Assembly: GCA_029959085.1 (NCBI GenBank)
Contig: JARWIR010000008.1
Coordinates: forward strand, 5,952,001-6,016,000
Source: Nemophila menziesii
Taxonomy: Eukaryota; Streptophyta; Magnoliopsida; Boraginales; Hydrophyllaceae
Direction: 5' to 3'
Length of the DNA: 64,000 bases
In this document: piece after piece, positions 24,142-34,399 of the stretch
Layout: each line of letters starts with the position of its first letter
Position numbering within the stretch: position 1 is the first letter of the stretch
Notes under the pieces: generated by a model
The model's database searches: none
What the model was told of the DNA's origin: nothing
What the model saw: only the letters and a program-made list of their open reading frames with translations
Made by a program: the position numbers and the translations under genes

Positions 24142-25595
24142 TTTGTCGTCCCGACAAAGTAAAACAAAACAAAGGGGTAGAAGTAAGCGTATAAATCAAT
24201 AGAAGCTAGCAAATAAACCCTAAAGCAATTCTCAAAATAAATATCATATAGCAAACTCTAGAAACTAATATACACATACATCTAAAATGCAACATCAAAC
24301 ATAAATAATCTCAATCATAAAATTAAAGTTGCAATGCTTGAAGGTTACACTTGTACTCATCTCTGTATGATGGCTATAGGGTGGTCATTAATCCTAAATC
24401 GCTTTGAACACACCACCTAATGTATTCCCTATCAACAGAATAATAAATTCACTATGCACTTAGGAATCACGAGGTCTTTACGGTTATAATATTGACTTAA
24501 GGACGGGTGTGGATGTATATTTGGTAAATTTGAAGTGAGCTTTTGGCTCTCTCCTCACTTACCATCAACAATGTCCTCGAGCTTGAGTTAACGCTCAAAA
24601 GATGTTCTCACTCACCCATATACGCAACAATTTAGCGTCCCATGTCTACCCACTATAAACAAGATGATTTTTCAGAAAATTTCCACTTTGCCGGGTGTTT
24701 ATTCATATGTATTTTTTTATTTTCTCTTTTTCTCTTTTTTTTTGTACAGAAGCAAACCGGGTTCCCGGTTTTGACGAATCCGGGTTCCCGGTTCCTACTG
24801 TATGAGTTTTCAACTTTTTGCATTTTTTTCTTTCTTTTTCATTTTTCTTCATTCCCGGCAAAGGGTTACAAGTATATATCATCTGCAATTGTGCTACAAT
24901 ACAAAGCACATCAATCCCAACCCATTAAATTCCCCATATGTGGTCCCACCACCCCAAACTCAAGCTCGAGACATGTCTCAGGATTGTGATTCAAGTGCGG
25001 GTCATATGGTCATGCCTAATAATCTAAGGGATAATGACTTATATAATGGCTACAAAGAAAAGGCTAAGGCTCAAAGTGGGCTAAGACGGATAATAATTAA
25101 TACAAGGGATAGAAAGTTAAAAAGGCACAACTGGCTAACAAAGAACTGCCCCTATCATTTTTCTAAGTACATAGCTTGTCTTTAGTTCATATCTAGGTGG
25201 GTTCTCTACTAATTAGGATTTCACTTTCTACACACCAAACATATTCCTTGAGTACAAGCTTACTTCATTTGCATTGTTCATTAATTTTTCCTATTAATTA
25301 CCTATGTTTGCATGCAATTCTAAATGCGTTTTATATCAATCCCTAAAGTCCACTATTTACTATCATAGATTCATCAAAAGTATGCTTAAAGGGATATTTA
25401 AAAATTTCTACAGTCAAACGCAACTCCGAAAATTCTTTTATTGAAAGCAAATAAAACAAATAACACATAAAAACTGGGATGAGGCAACGAACCCCACCCC
25501 AAACTCAAAAATGAGTCGTGTCCCCACGACTCGAAAAAGACTCAATAAAGCATTTAAACTAATCTACACTAAGAGGAAAGTTTAGAAAATGTATC
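24142..25595 (-). other. E3 3' region between ORF3 and PPT
   Basis: No sense-strand ORF. It contains the PPT-side hairpin, a TC-rich tract with two CCGGGTTCCCGG palindromes (near 24765-24802), a block conserved in all copies around 24955-25030 that overlaps an antisense ORF, and an 8-bp hairpin (25513-25532) just after the ORF3 stop. Confidence 0.7.
24802..25185 (+). CDS. Conserved antisense ORF, E3 copy (hypothetical)
   Basis: This 127-codon frame runs opposite to the element. Its N-terminal part is hydrophobic (FAFFSFFFIF, from T-rich DNA). The part from PPPQTQARDMSQD to the C-terminal KNCPYHFSKYIACL is shared with E1 (42927-43172) and in part with E2. I recognise no domain. Antisense ORFs are known in some plant Ty3/gypsy lineages (Tat/Ogre type), which makes a real gene possible. 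The conserved block might instead reflect an RNA or DNA element. Confidence 0.3.
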   Translation: MSFQLFAFFSFFFIFLHSRQRVTSIYHLQLCYNTKHINPNPLNSPYVVPPPQTQARDMSQDCDSSAGHMVMPNNLRDNDLYNGYKEKAKAQSGLRRIIINTRDRKLKRHNWLTKNCPYHFSKYIACL

Positions 25596-26912
25596 TTAAC
25601 CAGCGCGAGGCTGGTTATCGGTGTTGCGTTCTGGACCTTTATCTCGCGTAACAGCATCATAAATCGCGTTTTGAAGTGTATTTACGCCTAGGATTATATT
25701 TCGCAATAGGTCCAATTCTTTTGTAACGTTTCCCAAGGTAGCAATCATCTTCTCCTGATTCTCTTCCAACACCTGAATCTTCGATTCCAACTCAGGAACA
25801 GTCTTCGCTTTCTTCGATTGAGGAGTTCTCGGACTCTTGGTAGCTCGTGTTGCTTCTTCATGGATATTCTTGATTGTGCTCAAAGCTATACTCACACCAA
25901 CTGAAACAACGTCAGTATCTGCGTCCTTACGCGGAATCTTTGTGTCTAGACACAAGTGAGTAATAGTACAAGGAAACTTCAGATTTTGTTGTTTCAATGG
26001 GGATTTTGCAAACTCCATGATTGTATCGTAAATGATCTTAGCAACATCAAATCGTTTCTCCTCCAAAATACACTTAATACAAATTACGTGCTCTCTCTTC
26101 AACTCGGAAGTGTGTTTAATACCAAAGAAAGTGGGTATTATGAAACGAGACCAAACCTTAGCACGAGGTGTCAAATTACTGCTGTAAAACTGTCCAGGAC
26201 ATCTTTCTCCTTCAGGAATTGGGCTAGTCCCATTAATAAGCACGGTCCCCCAAAGGGATTCAAAATCGAAAGAAGGGTCATTAAGAGTTTCTTGGAAAGG
26301 GCATGTACCAGCAAAGTTGGGTAATTTCAAGGATTTCCGAATACGTTCAATAGAGAAAGGAACTACCTTTTTTCGAATATCAATGGCATCACGGGAGGTA
26401 GCTAAACCTTCATAAAATTCTCGCACAAAAGTAGGAATAAACTCAAGCTTCCTTTCTTGTAATTCTTTCCAACCAAACTTAGCACATGTCACAGCATATT
26501 CCTTGTAATCACTACTCATAATACCCTTAGGAAAATTCGTCTCCTCACCAAATTTCAAAAATTCAATTCTTTCACGAACCTGAGTATTCCAACAAGTGTA
26601 AACCCTCTTAGGCTTGTGGGCCCACATCTTCATACGCGGAGGTTTCTGAACTGGTGCTTCTGGAATCTCTTGTTCAGTTTCCTTCTCAGTGTTCTTCTCA
26701 ATTTCCTCTTCTGGTTCCTTCTCACTTTCTATCTCATCAATTAACCTTCTCTTTTGACCTGTGATTTTTGTTCTGTTAGAGTCAAGCTTACTTTCATCAA
26801 TCTTACGGTTAGGACGCGAATTAGGAATCTCAATAGCTTGGTCTTGGGAACCACCAATGGTGGTTTTCCTTCTAGGAGCAGTTCTTCGGAAATCACCGGT
26901 TCTGTTAGTCAT
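25596..26912 (-). CDS. E3 ORF3: plant-transposon (PF20167-like) domain plus coiled coil, 438 aa
   Basis: This is the third ORF of the element, the position of the so-called env-like ORF of Athila elements. Residues 1-120 are charged and low in order, with a Glu-rich stretch (EKEPEEEIEKNTEKETEQE) and a basic PPRMKMWAHKPKR segment. About 125-330 resemble the 'putative plant transposon protein' domain (PF20167, from memory): ERKLEFIPTFVREFYEGLA, VVPFSIERIRKSLKLPNF, SRFIIPTFFGIKHTSEL and TITHLCLDTKIPRKDA. About 360-425 form a coiled coil (LESKIQVLEENQEKMIATLGNVTKELDLL, given in two parts by heptads). I see no signal peptide or membrane span, so an envelope role is not supported. The start is the ATG right after the AAAGAG leader. 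It is open end to end, unlike gag-pol. Confidence 0.85.
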   Translation of the reverse strand: MTNRTGDFRRTAPRRKTTIGGSQDQAIEIPNSRPNRKIDESKLDSNRTKITGQKRRLIDEIESEKEPEEEIEKNTEKETEQEIPEAPVQKPPRMKMWAHKPKRVYTCWNTQVRERIEFLKFGEETNFPKGIMSSDYKEYAVTCAKFGWKELQERKLEFIPTFVREFYEGLATSRDAIDIRKKVVPFSIERIRKSLKLPNFAGTCPFQETLNDPSFDFESLWGTVLINGTSPIPEGERCPGQFYSSNLTPRAKVWSRFIIPTFFGIKHTSELKREHVICIKCILEEKRFDVAKIIYDTIMEFAKSPLKQQNLKFPCTITHLCLDTKIPRKDADTDVVSVGVSIALSTIKNIHEEATRATKSPRTPQSKKAKTVPELESKIQVLEENQEKMIATLGNVTKELDLLRNIILGVNTLQNAIYDAVTRDKGPERNTDNQPRAG

Positions 26913-26918
26913 CTCTTT

Positions 26919-27284
26919 TCACCCCAAACTCAAAACTTCAAATAATGAAAAACTTAGGGAAAAGTTTAGAATTTTTATGTTTTGAGGCTTAGGAATTGAA
27001 GAACTAGGTGAAATATGAGATGGGTCTTGGTTAATTTGGATGGGAGAAGAAAGAATTGGGTTTAATGTAAGGATTTGATGAAGAAGAATCTTGGGAAAAA
27101 CTAAGGATTTAATGTTATTTTGGAGAGGAGGTGAGTTGATTTTGTGTTTTTGTGGTGAAAGAGGGTAGGATTTGATGATATATAGTGTTTTTGGTTGATG
27201 ATTTTCGGAGGTAGGGAGGCTATTGGTGAGTTTTAGGTAAAGACTTGCAAAAGAGGCTAACAAACTAGGGTAAAAAACCTCCAA
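26919..27284 (-). CDS. Upstream frame directly before E3 ORF3 (hypothetical)
   Basis: This 121-codon Ser/Pro/Ile-rich frame ends FSLFEVLSLG, TGA, two codons before the ORF3 ATG and in the same frame. The E2 equivalent is at 21065-21478. In H1 the join reads through without a stop (LGILEALSLGSFEMTTRT), and in E1 the TGA is TGG but a 1-base loss lies upstream. It could be an N-terminal extension separated by a leaky stop, or just a leader. Confidence 0.25.
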   Translation of the reverse strand: MEVFYPSLLASFASLYLKLTNSLPTSENHQPKTLYIIKSYPLSPQKHKINSPPLQNNIKSLVFPKILLHQILTLNPILSSPIQINQDPSHISPSSSIPKPQNIKILNFSLSFSLFEVLSLG

Positions 27285-27295
27285 ACCGACATCAC

Positions 27296-27850
27296 AGCTT
27301 CAAAACCGGGATCCCGGTTTTGGCAAACCGGGTTCCCGGTTCCGCGTCGCTGTGACGGCGCGGAAAATTAACTTAAAGATTTTTTTTTGTTCAAAACGCA
27401 CCAAAACGCTGGATCCCAAGACGCTGGTTCAGAGATTTTCCTCGCCGAAACCGGGTACCCGGTTCTGTGGAATGCGGGTTCCCGGATTATCTCGATGGCG
27501 CGAATGAAAACGCGCCAAAACGCCACTTCTCAAAACGCCGGGTCAGAGAAATTTGAAGACAACAGCTCCGAAACCGGGTACCCGGTTCTGTGGAATGCGG
27601 GTTCCCGGTTTTGTGTCGATGGCGCGAATCAAAACGCACGAAAACGCAAGCCACCAAAACGCTGGGTTAGAGTTTTTCAGAAATCACAGCACCAAAACCG
27701 GGTTCCCGGTTTTGAAAAACCGGGTTCCCGGTTCCGACGCTGTATCGTGAACCCAAAACGCCAAGTGTTGCGTGAAAGTGGTTGGTACCAGCTCCAAAAC
27801 CGGGTTCCCGGTTTGTGCGAAACCGGGTTCCCGGTTTCTCCTGGACATCC
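27296..27850 (-). repeat. E3 GC-palindrome array (AACCGGGNNCCCGGTT type)
   Basis: There are about ten palindromes in pairs. Examples are AAAACCGGGATCCCGGTTTT (27302-27321), AACCGGGTACCCGGTT (27449-27464 and 27572-27587) and AAAACCGGGTTCCCGGTTTT (27694-27713). Pairs start near 27302, 27449, 27572, 27694 and 27797, a period of about 120 bases. Spacers share AAAACGC and GGGTCAGAG segments. It lies between pol and ORF3. Open frames across it on both strands are by-products of the repeat. Confidence 0.92.
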
Positions 27851-28069
27851 AACCTCTTTTTCTCCTTTTTCGCCAAATCGACCCCAAACTCATGACCTTT
27901 TTACCCCTGAAATCATCAAAAACAACTACCCTTCCTCATTTCTTAATAATAAACACTAAAATTACGAAAATCAAACTACTCTAAATTGCAAAAATTTAAA
28001 AACTCAGCTAATATACAATGAATTGGCTTTTGTTTAACGTCGTTAAGCTCGACGGGTTACCTCACGCTT

Positions 28070-31000
28070 CTAAGGAGTCTCGAGGAGATACATGACCTCC
28101 CCGGGATGTGGATCTTCCGAGCGGTTGGTATCTTCACCTCCATGGTATATCTTTAGTCTGTGACCGTTAACCATAAAGGTACGGTTCTCTAGCGGATGTT
28201 CTATTTCTATCGCCCCATGATGTGTAACTTTGGTCACAATGTATGGACCTGACCACTTAGATCTTAACTTACCCGGATAATTGCTGAACTTTGAGTTATA
28301 CTTCAACACTCTTTGCCCCACTTCAAAGTTCTTTGTACGAATCCGATTGTCATGCCATTTCTTTGTGTTTTCTTTGTAAAGTTTGGCATTTTCATAAGCA
28401 TGCAACCGGAATTCGTCAAGTTCATTAAGCTTCATCATACGATTCTTTCCGGCTAAGATCGGATCTAAGTTCAACTGCGCAATTGCCCAATAGGCACCCA
28501 TTTCAAGCTCTAAAGGTAAGTGACAAGCCTTACCATACACCATACGATAGGGAGATGCACCAACTGGAGTCTTAAACGCAGTACGATAGGCCCACAACTC
28601 ATCATCTAATTTCATTGACCAATCTTTTCTTGTAGGACCAACGGTTTTCTCTAGGATTGACTTGACTTCACGGTTTGATACTTCAGCTTGACCATTGGAC
28701 TGTGGATGATATGCGGTAGATACACGGTGTCTAACTCCATACTTCTCTAGAACAGTCTTCAAATACTTATTAACGAAATGAGACCCTCCATCGCTAATAA
28801 TCACTCTAGGTGTGCCATGTCTAGTGAAAATATGTGATTTCAAGAACTTGATCACCACTCGTGAATCATTGGTAGGTAAAGCCACCGCTTCTACCCACTT
28901 AGATACATAATCAACAGCTAATAAGATATAGAGGTTACCATTTGAAGGAACGAAAGGACCCATAAAGTCTATGCCCCAAACATCGAATATCTCAACCTCT
29001 AACACATTATTACGCGGCATCTCATCCCTCTTAGATATGTTTCCGGTAAACTGGCATCTCGTACACTTCTTAACATATTCATGACAATCTTTAATAAGAG
29101 AAGGCCAGTAAAAACCTGATTGAAATACCTTCGCAGCAGTTCTGTCTCCTTTGAAATGTCCTCCATATAGTGAATCATGGCATCCAGCTATAATGGCTTG
29201 AGTCTCTTCCTGTGCTACACATCTTCGTATCATTTGGTCAGCACAAACTTTATAGAGGAAGGGATCCTCCCAAAAGAACTGTCTAGCACGATGAGCTAAC
29301 CTCTTTCTTTCTTGATAAGTAGAACCTTTAGGAAAAACACCACTCACTACTAAATTCGCAATACCTGCATACCACGGAGCCTCATAATCTCGAACAACGA
29401 ATAAACCCTCATCCGGAAACTCTTCTCTAACCGCTTCATTACCACTATTCATCTCTGAACCCTCTAAACGCGATAGATGATCTGCAACCTGATTCTCACA
29501 ACCCTTTCTATCTTTGATCTCTAAATCGAACTCTTGAAGCAATAACACCCATCTGATTAACCTTGGTTTCGCATCTTTCTTCTCCATAAGAAATCTAATC
29601 GCGTAATGATCTGTATGAACAATAACTTTCGCTCCAAGAAGATAGGAGCGAAATTTATCAACGAATAGACAACTTCTAGCAACTCCTTCGCTGTAACTGT
29701 GTAATTAATCTGAGCACCATTAAAAGTTTTACTAGCATAGTAAATTGAATGAAAAACTTTCTCTTTTCTCTGTCCCAATACAGCTCCCATACATAAATCA
29801 CTCGCATCACACATAACCTCAAACGGTAAATTCCAATCTGGAGGTAACACTAAAGGAGCAAAAATAAGCTTTTCCTTAATTGCTTGGAAAGCCGCTAAAC
29901 AAGCTTCATCAAAAAGAAATTTGCAATCCTTTTCGAGTAAGTTGCATAACGGTTTAGCAATCTTAGAAAAATCCTTAATAAAACGCCTATAAAAGCCAGC
30001 ATGGCCAAGAAAACTCCTTACCCCTTTAACAGAAACAGGAGGGGGAAGAGTTTTGATTACCTCTATCTTTGCTCTATCAACCTCTAAACCAGCACTCGAA
30101 ACTTTGTGACCAAGAACAATACCTTCGCGAACCATGAAATGACACTTCTCCCAGTTGAGTACCAAATCTGTTTCCTTGCATCTCACTAATACTTTCTCCA
30201 AGTTATCTAAACATATATCAAAATCATCACCAAACACGGAGAAATCATCCATAAACACTTCAAGGAAGTTATCTATCATGTCCCAGAAGATGGCCATCAT
30301 ACACCTTTGAAAAGTAGCGGGAGCGTTACACAACCCAAATGGCATTCTGCGATATGCAAAAGTACCAAATGGGCATGTAAAGGTAGTCTTATGTTGATCT
30401 TCTGGAGCTACGTAAATCTGATTGTACCCGGAGTAACCATCCAAGAAACAATAGTACTCTCTTCCGGCTAATTTATCTAACATCTGATCGACGAAGGGCA
30501 AAGGGAAGTGATCTTTTCTGGTGGCCTTGTTCAGCTTTCGGTAATCCATGCAAACTCTCCAACCTACTACCGTTCTTGAAGGAATGGCTTCATTTTTATC
30601 ATTAAGAACCGTTGTAATTCCTCCTTTCTTCGGTACAAACTGAACCAGACTCACCCATTCACTACTCGAAATGGGATAAATAATCCCCGCATCTAACAGC
30701 TTGATCACCTCCTTCTTCACCACATCCTTCATAACGGGCATTAATCTTCTCTAACCTTCAACTGAGCGTGCATTAACATCTTCAAGAATGATTTTGTGTT
30801 GACAATAGGATGGACTAATGCCTTTGATGTCAGCAATTGTCCAACCTATTGCTTCTTTGTTGGCTCTTAACACACGCAACAGTTTATCTTCTTGAGGACC
30901 TGTTAAATTCGCTGAAACAATAACAGGTAGAGTTTCATTAGTACCCAAATATGCATACCTCAAGTGTGCTGGCAATGGTTTTTCTTCCAACTCCGGAGGA

Positions 31001-33690
31001 GATTCAATTGAAGGCTTCTTTTTAGGAATAATCTCCCCCGGTTCTCTCACAGGTTCATAGGCAAGACGCCTATACTTCGGATTTTCAGAATTGAGAGCGG
31101 CCACTGTTTCGGTAAGCTCCTCCATCATCTCAGGTGAATCTAATGTCAAAGCAGCCTGCAAGATATCATCAAAATTTAAACAATTAAATACCTCTTGCGA
31201 TGCTTGCTCTACTACATCCATTCTGAAGCAATCTTCCTGAGAATCTGGGAATTTCATAGCTCGAAATACATTGAATTTCACTTCCTCATCTTGTATCCTC
31301 ATCGTTAATTCGCCATTCTCTACATCGATCAATGTTCTCCCTGTAGCTAGGAATGGTCTACCCAAAATAATGGGGACATTTCTATCTGCATTGTATTCAA
31401 GAATTACGAAATCAACAGGAAATATAAGTGTACCTGCCTTAACAAGGACATCCTCAATTCGGCCTTCAGGATGAGCAAGAGACCTGTCCGCCATTTGCAA
31501 GACCATAGAGGTAGGTCTTGCGTTTCCAATTTTAAGCTTATCAAAGATTGACTTGGGCATCAAATTGATACTTGCCCCCAAATCACATAACGCCTTTCCT
31601 TTCCATTCTTCTCCAATCGATATGGGAATCGTGAAACTCCCCGGATCAACTAACTTTGGAGGTAACTTACTCTGACAAATCGCACTACACTCTTCAGGGA
31701 GGCCAATCATTTCATTATCATAATAAGGCCTTTTGTTAGTGAGGGCCCTCTTCAAAAACTTCGTATACTTAGGAATATCTCGAATCGCCTCAAGTAACGG
31801 AATATTAATACTTAGACCCTTCTCCCTATTAAAGAATTTCTGAAAACCCAAATCACCCTTTTTCTGAACTCGAGATGGAAACGGTGGCGGAGGGCGATTG
31901 CTTACAATTTCATCTCTCTTTTTCGGAACTTCTCTTGGTCTTTCTATTTCTTCAACTTCACTATCTTTCTCGTTCTCTTTCTCTTTATCACCCACTTCCT
32001 TTTCTTTTCTTGGAACTTCTTTCTCTTTCATAACGGGAAAAGGAGGTGGAGGAAGGTTCTTACCACTTCTTAATGTAATAGCCTTGCAATCTTCACGTTG
32101 TGTTGGATTTTCTGTATCGCTAAGAAGTTGCCCTTGTGGACGCTGATTCAGCTGTTTATTAATTTGACTTAGCTGATTCTGGAAAATCTTCATATTTGCT
32201 TCAGCTGCGTTCTGACGTTTCATAGCTTGTGTTTGAAGAGCAATCAAATTTTCAACGGTTTTCTGAAGGGTAACTACTCCTTCTTGTGGATGGGCAGGTA
32301 AAGCTTTCTGGTTTAAATTCTCATCGTAGGTATTCTGAGGAACTTGTCTTTGTACATAATTGTTTTGATTCTGTCCTCCTTGATGATTGTTGTGTGGTCT
32401 TGGATTGTAATTGTTGCCTTGAGGACGCGGCTGATACGCGTAAGTAGGATTGGCTGCCCCATTAGGATTTGAGTATTGAAACCCAGGATGGTTTCTGTTA
32501 GGCTTATATCCATTACCACTTGAATTGAAATTACCTCTGTTGGACATAAACATCACGGATTCTTGATTATTCGGACAACTCTCCTCATCATGATCATCTA
32601 CCTTACAAATTGAACACATATAAACCTCTTGTGCAGCATGCACAGCTACCTTCTTACCCGAAAATCCTTCTTTAACAGCTAAAGTAACCTGTTTCAATTG
32701 TTGCTCTATGGTATTCTGAATCTTATTCTCAAGCGTAGCAAATTTCTCTTCCATATCAACATTATTCACTCCCTTGACTGGTGTTCTTATTGAGTTCCAC
32801 CCAACTTCATTCTTGACGGTTCTCTCTAAAATGATTTTTGCATGAGCTGGTTGAACTTGAAGAAAACCTGCACCACATAGCGTATCCAATTTCTCTCACG
32901 AAGTTCCATCAAGGCCTCTATAAAAGATCTTTAACTGTTGTTGTTCTGAAAAGCCATGATTGGGAACTTTACGCAAACACATCTGAAATCTTGTCCAACT
33001 CTTACCCACAGTTTCATCATATTCTTGACGGAAATGCGTCAATTCTAATTCAGCATCTAACCTCATGTTACTTGGGTAATACCTGTCAAAGAAAGCAATT
33101 TCTAATTGGTCCCAATTAGTAATCTTCGTAGGATCTTGCGTATCGTGCCATTCACTCGCTCCATCAAGAACAAAGAATTTAAAAGCAGCAAAATACATTT
33201 GTTCCCTCGAAACTCCTTGTGTGATATAAGAATCACATATCTGTTTAAACTTCTGTACTGCTCTAAGCGGATCTTCTGATGGTCTACCACGAAAATTTCC
33301 AAAATTTTGGAATTGAGCTAACATACCCGAATCAGGACGGAATCTCGGAACATCTATATCTGGAGCACCTACTCCAATCGCAGGAGCACGGAATGGAACT
33401 TCTGGAGGACCATTAGTAAACCACGGATCTTGATTCATCACTATCTGAACTTGAGGATTAGGATTTAGTGGTTGAACTGGAGGAATAACGCCTGGAGCTA
33501 AAGGTTGGCCATTTGCATCTAGCTGGCCTTGTTGACCATTGAGATTTATATTTTCCATTCTGTTACTTAACGCTTCTACTTCTAAAGCTTCTCGTTCTCT
33601 TCTTCTCTTATTAGCAAGTCTGATCAACGATTCTGGATTACTAAGGATCAGAGGTGTTGGCTCTAGATCCTTGAATAGCCTTCTTCGCAT
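28070..33690 (-). pseudogene. E3 gag-pol (about 1870 codons), two stops and one frameshift
   Basis: This polyprotein would give capsid, protease, RT, RNase H and integrase. The ATG at 33690 starts MRRRLFKD. The gag core FRPDSGMLAQFQNFGNF...GASEWHDTQDP is in the first 264 codons. A TGA (32896-32898) interrupts it. The frame resumes with a CCHC knuckle (CX2CX4HX4C, 32575-32616), a Pro/Lys/Glu linker, and protease DLGAS (31570-31587; the Thr of the usual DTG is Leu). A TAG (30751-30753) precedes RT, which has DGYSGYNQI and FMDDFSV (30241-30255). A 1-base loss near 29660 shifts the frame in RNase H. Integrase has an HHCC region (29045-29190) and a D,D35E triad (Asp near 28968, Asp near 28791, Glu near 28683). 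It ends ...[10 protein letters not shown]. gag and pol are in one frame, with no separate pol start. Confidence 0.95.
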
Positions 33691-33798
33691 ACACCAAACC
33701 TAAAAACCTGAAAAAGCTAACAAACAAAAAGCGTAAAACTGATAAAACAAAAAAAATGCACTATGACTAAAGGATAAACACCGTGGTCACACGCAACC

Positions 33799-33817
33799 GT
33801 CCCCGGTAGCGGCGCCA
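33799..33817 (-). other. E3 primer binding site
   Basis: In sense TGGCGCCGCTACCGGGGA, a few bases after the LTR end (CCACCAAGTTTT). It matches the tRNA-Asp-type PBS known from Athila elements. Confidence 0.85.
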
Positions 33818-34217
33818 AAAACTTGGTGGTCCTTTGTGTGTTAAAAAAATAAATGCAAATGATAATCGAACCACAACCGCAAGTGTACGGTTGTCCCAAG
33901 TAGTAATAACTGATAAATCAGATTCGTTCCAAGGACGGAATGGTTGATCACGATGTCTAGCAAATAGTGATTGATGCACTTATGAAAGTAAAAGATAATA
34001 AATTGTTTGTTTGGTTTTGTTTATTAAAACTAAATAAATGAAAGACAAATATTAAATTGCAAGTAAAAGCTAAAACGCAAGTAAAATGAGTGAAAACGCA
34101 ATATGAGAAGTAGTACTTGAGAACGCAAGGATCCTTCTAATCTTATTTCCTAACTTATGTTGTTTAAGGGGTAAATCGGTCAATTACAATGGTCGGGATT
34201 CTAAATTCCTTATACCC

Positions 34218-34399
34218 CCGTCAGGGTGGACTATAAGGCAATCCTAAAGTGTCACTAGTCCCGTCAGGGTAAATATGATCCACTGTTGGATGTTTAAGAT
34301 TTACTACCTCATTGGCCCTAGAATTAGCTAAGTTCGTCAGAATCAATAGCTTTTATCCTAGATTGAATAATTAATTCTATACCTAAACCCTCCGTCAGG
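34218..34399 (-). repeat. Spaced CCTGACGG motifs in the LTR leader (E3 5' LTR)
   Basis: On the plus strand CCGTCAGG occurs at 34218, 34261 and 34392, and the variant TCGTCAGA at 34334. Spacings are 43, 73 and 58 bases. In sense they read CCTGACGG and lie 400-600 bases downstream of the TATA box, so they would be in the 5' leader RNA. All E1, E2 and E3 LTRs have the same set. Function unknown. Confidence 0.8.

Noticed and set aside
27296..27850. CRISPR-like array
   Set aside because: Regularly spaced palindromes suggested it, but spacers are themselves repeats, the units are degenerate, there are no cas genes, and the context is a plant retrotransposon.
27387..27959. Open frames of 60-190 codons on both strands across the palindrome arrays (also 45441-45806 and 14445-14813)
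   Set aside because: They are created by GC-rich repeats with few stops. They repeat PVLWNAGSR or RVPG-type units and are not conserved as proteins.
31898..32146. Plus-strand frames opposite E1-E3 gag-pol (for example 31271-31474, 38137-38457, 49044-49274)
   Set aside because: They are shadows of conserved coding sequence on the minus strand. Similarity between copies follows from gag-pol conservation.
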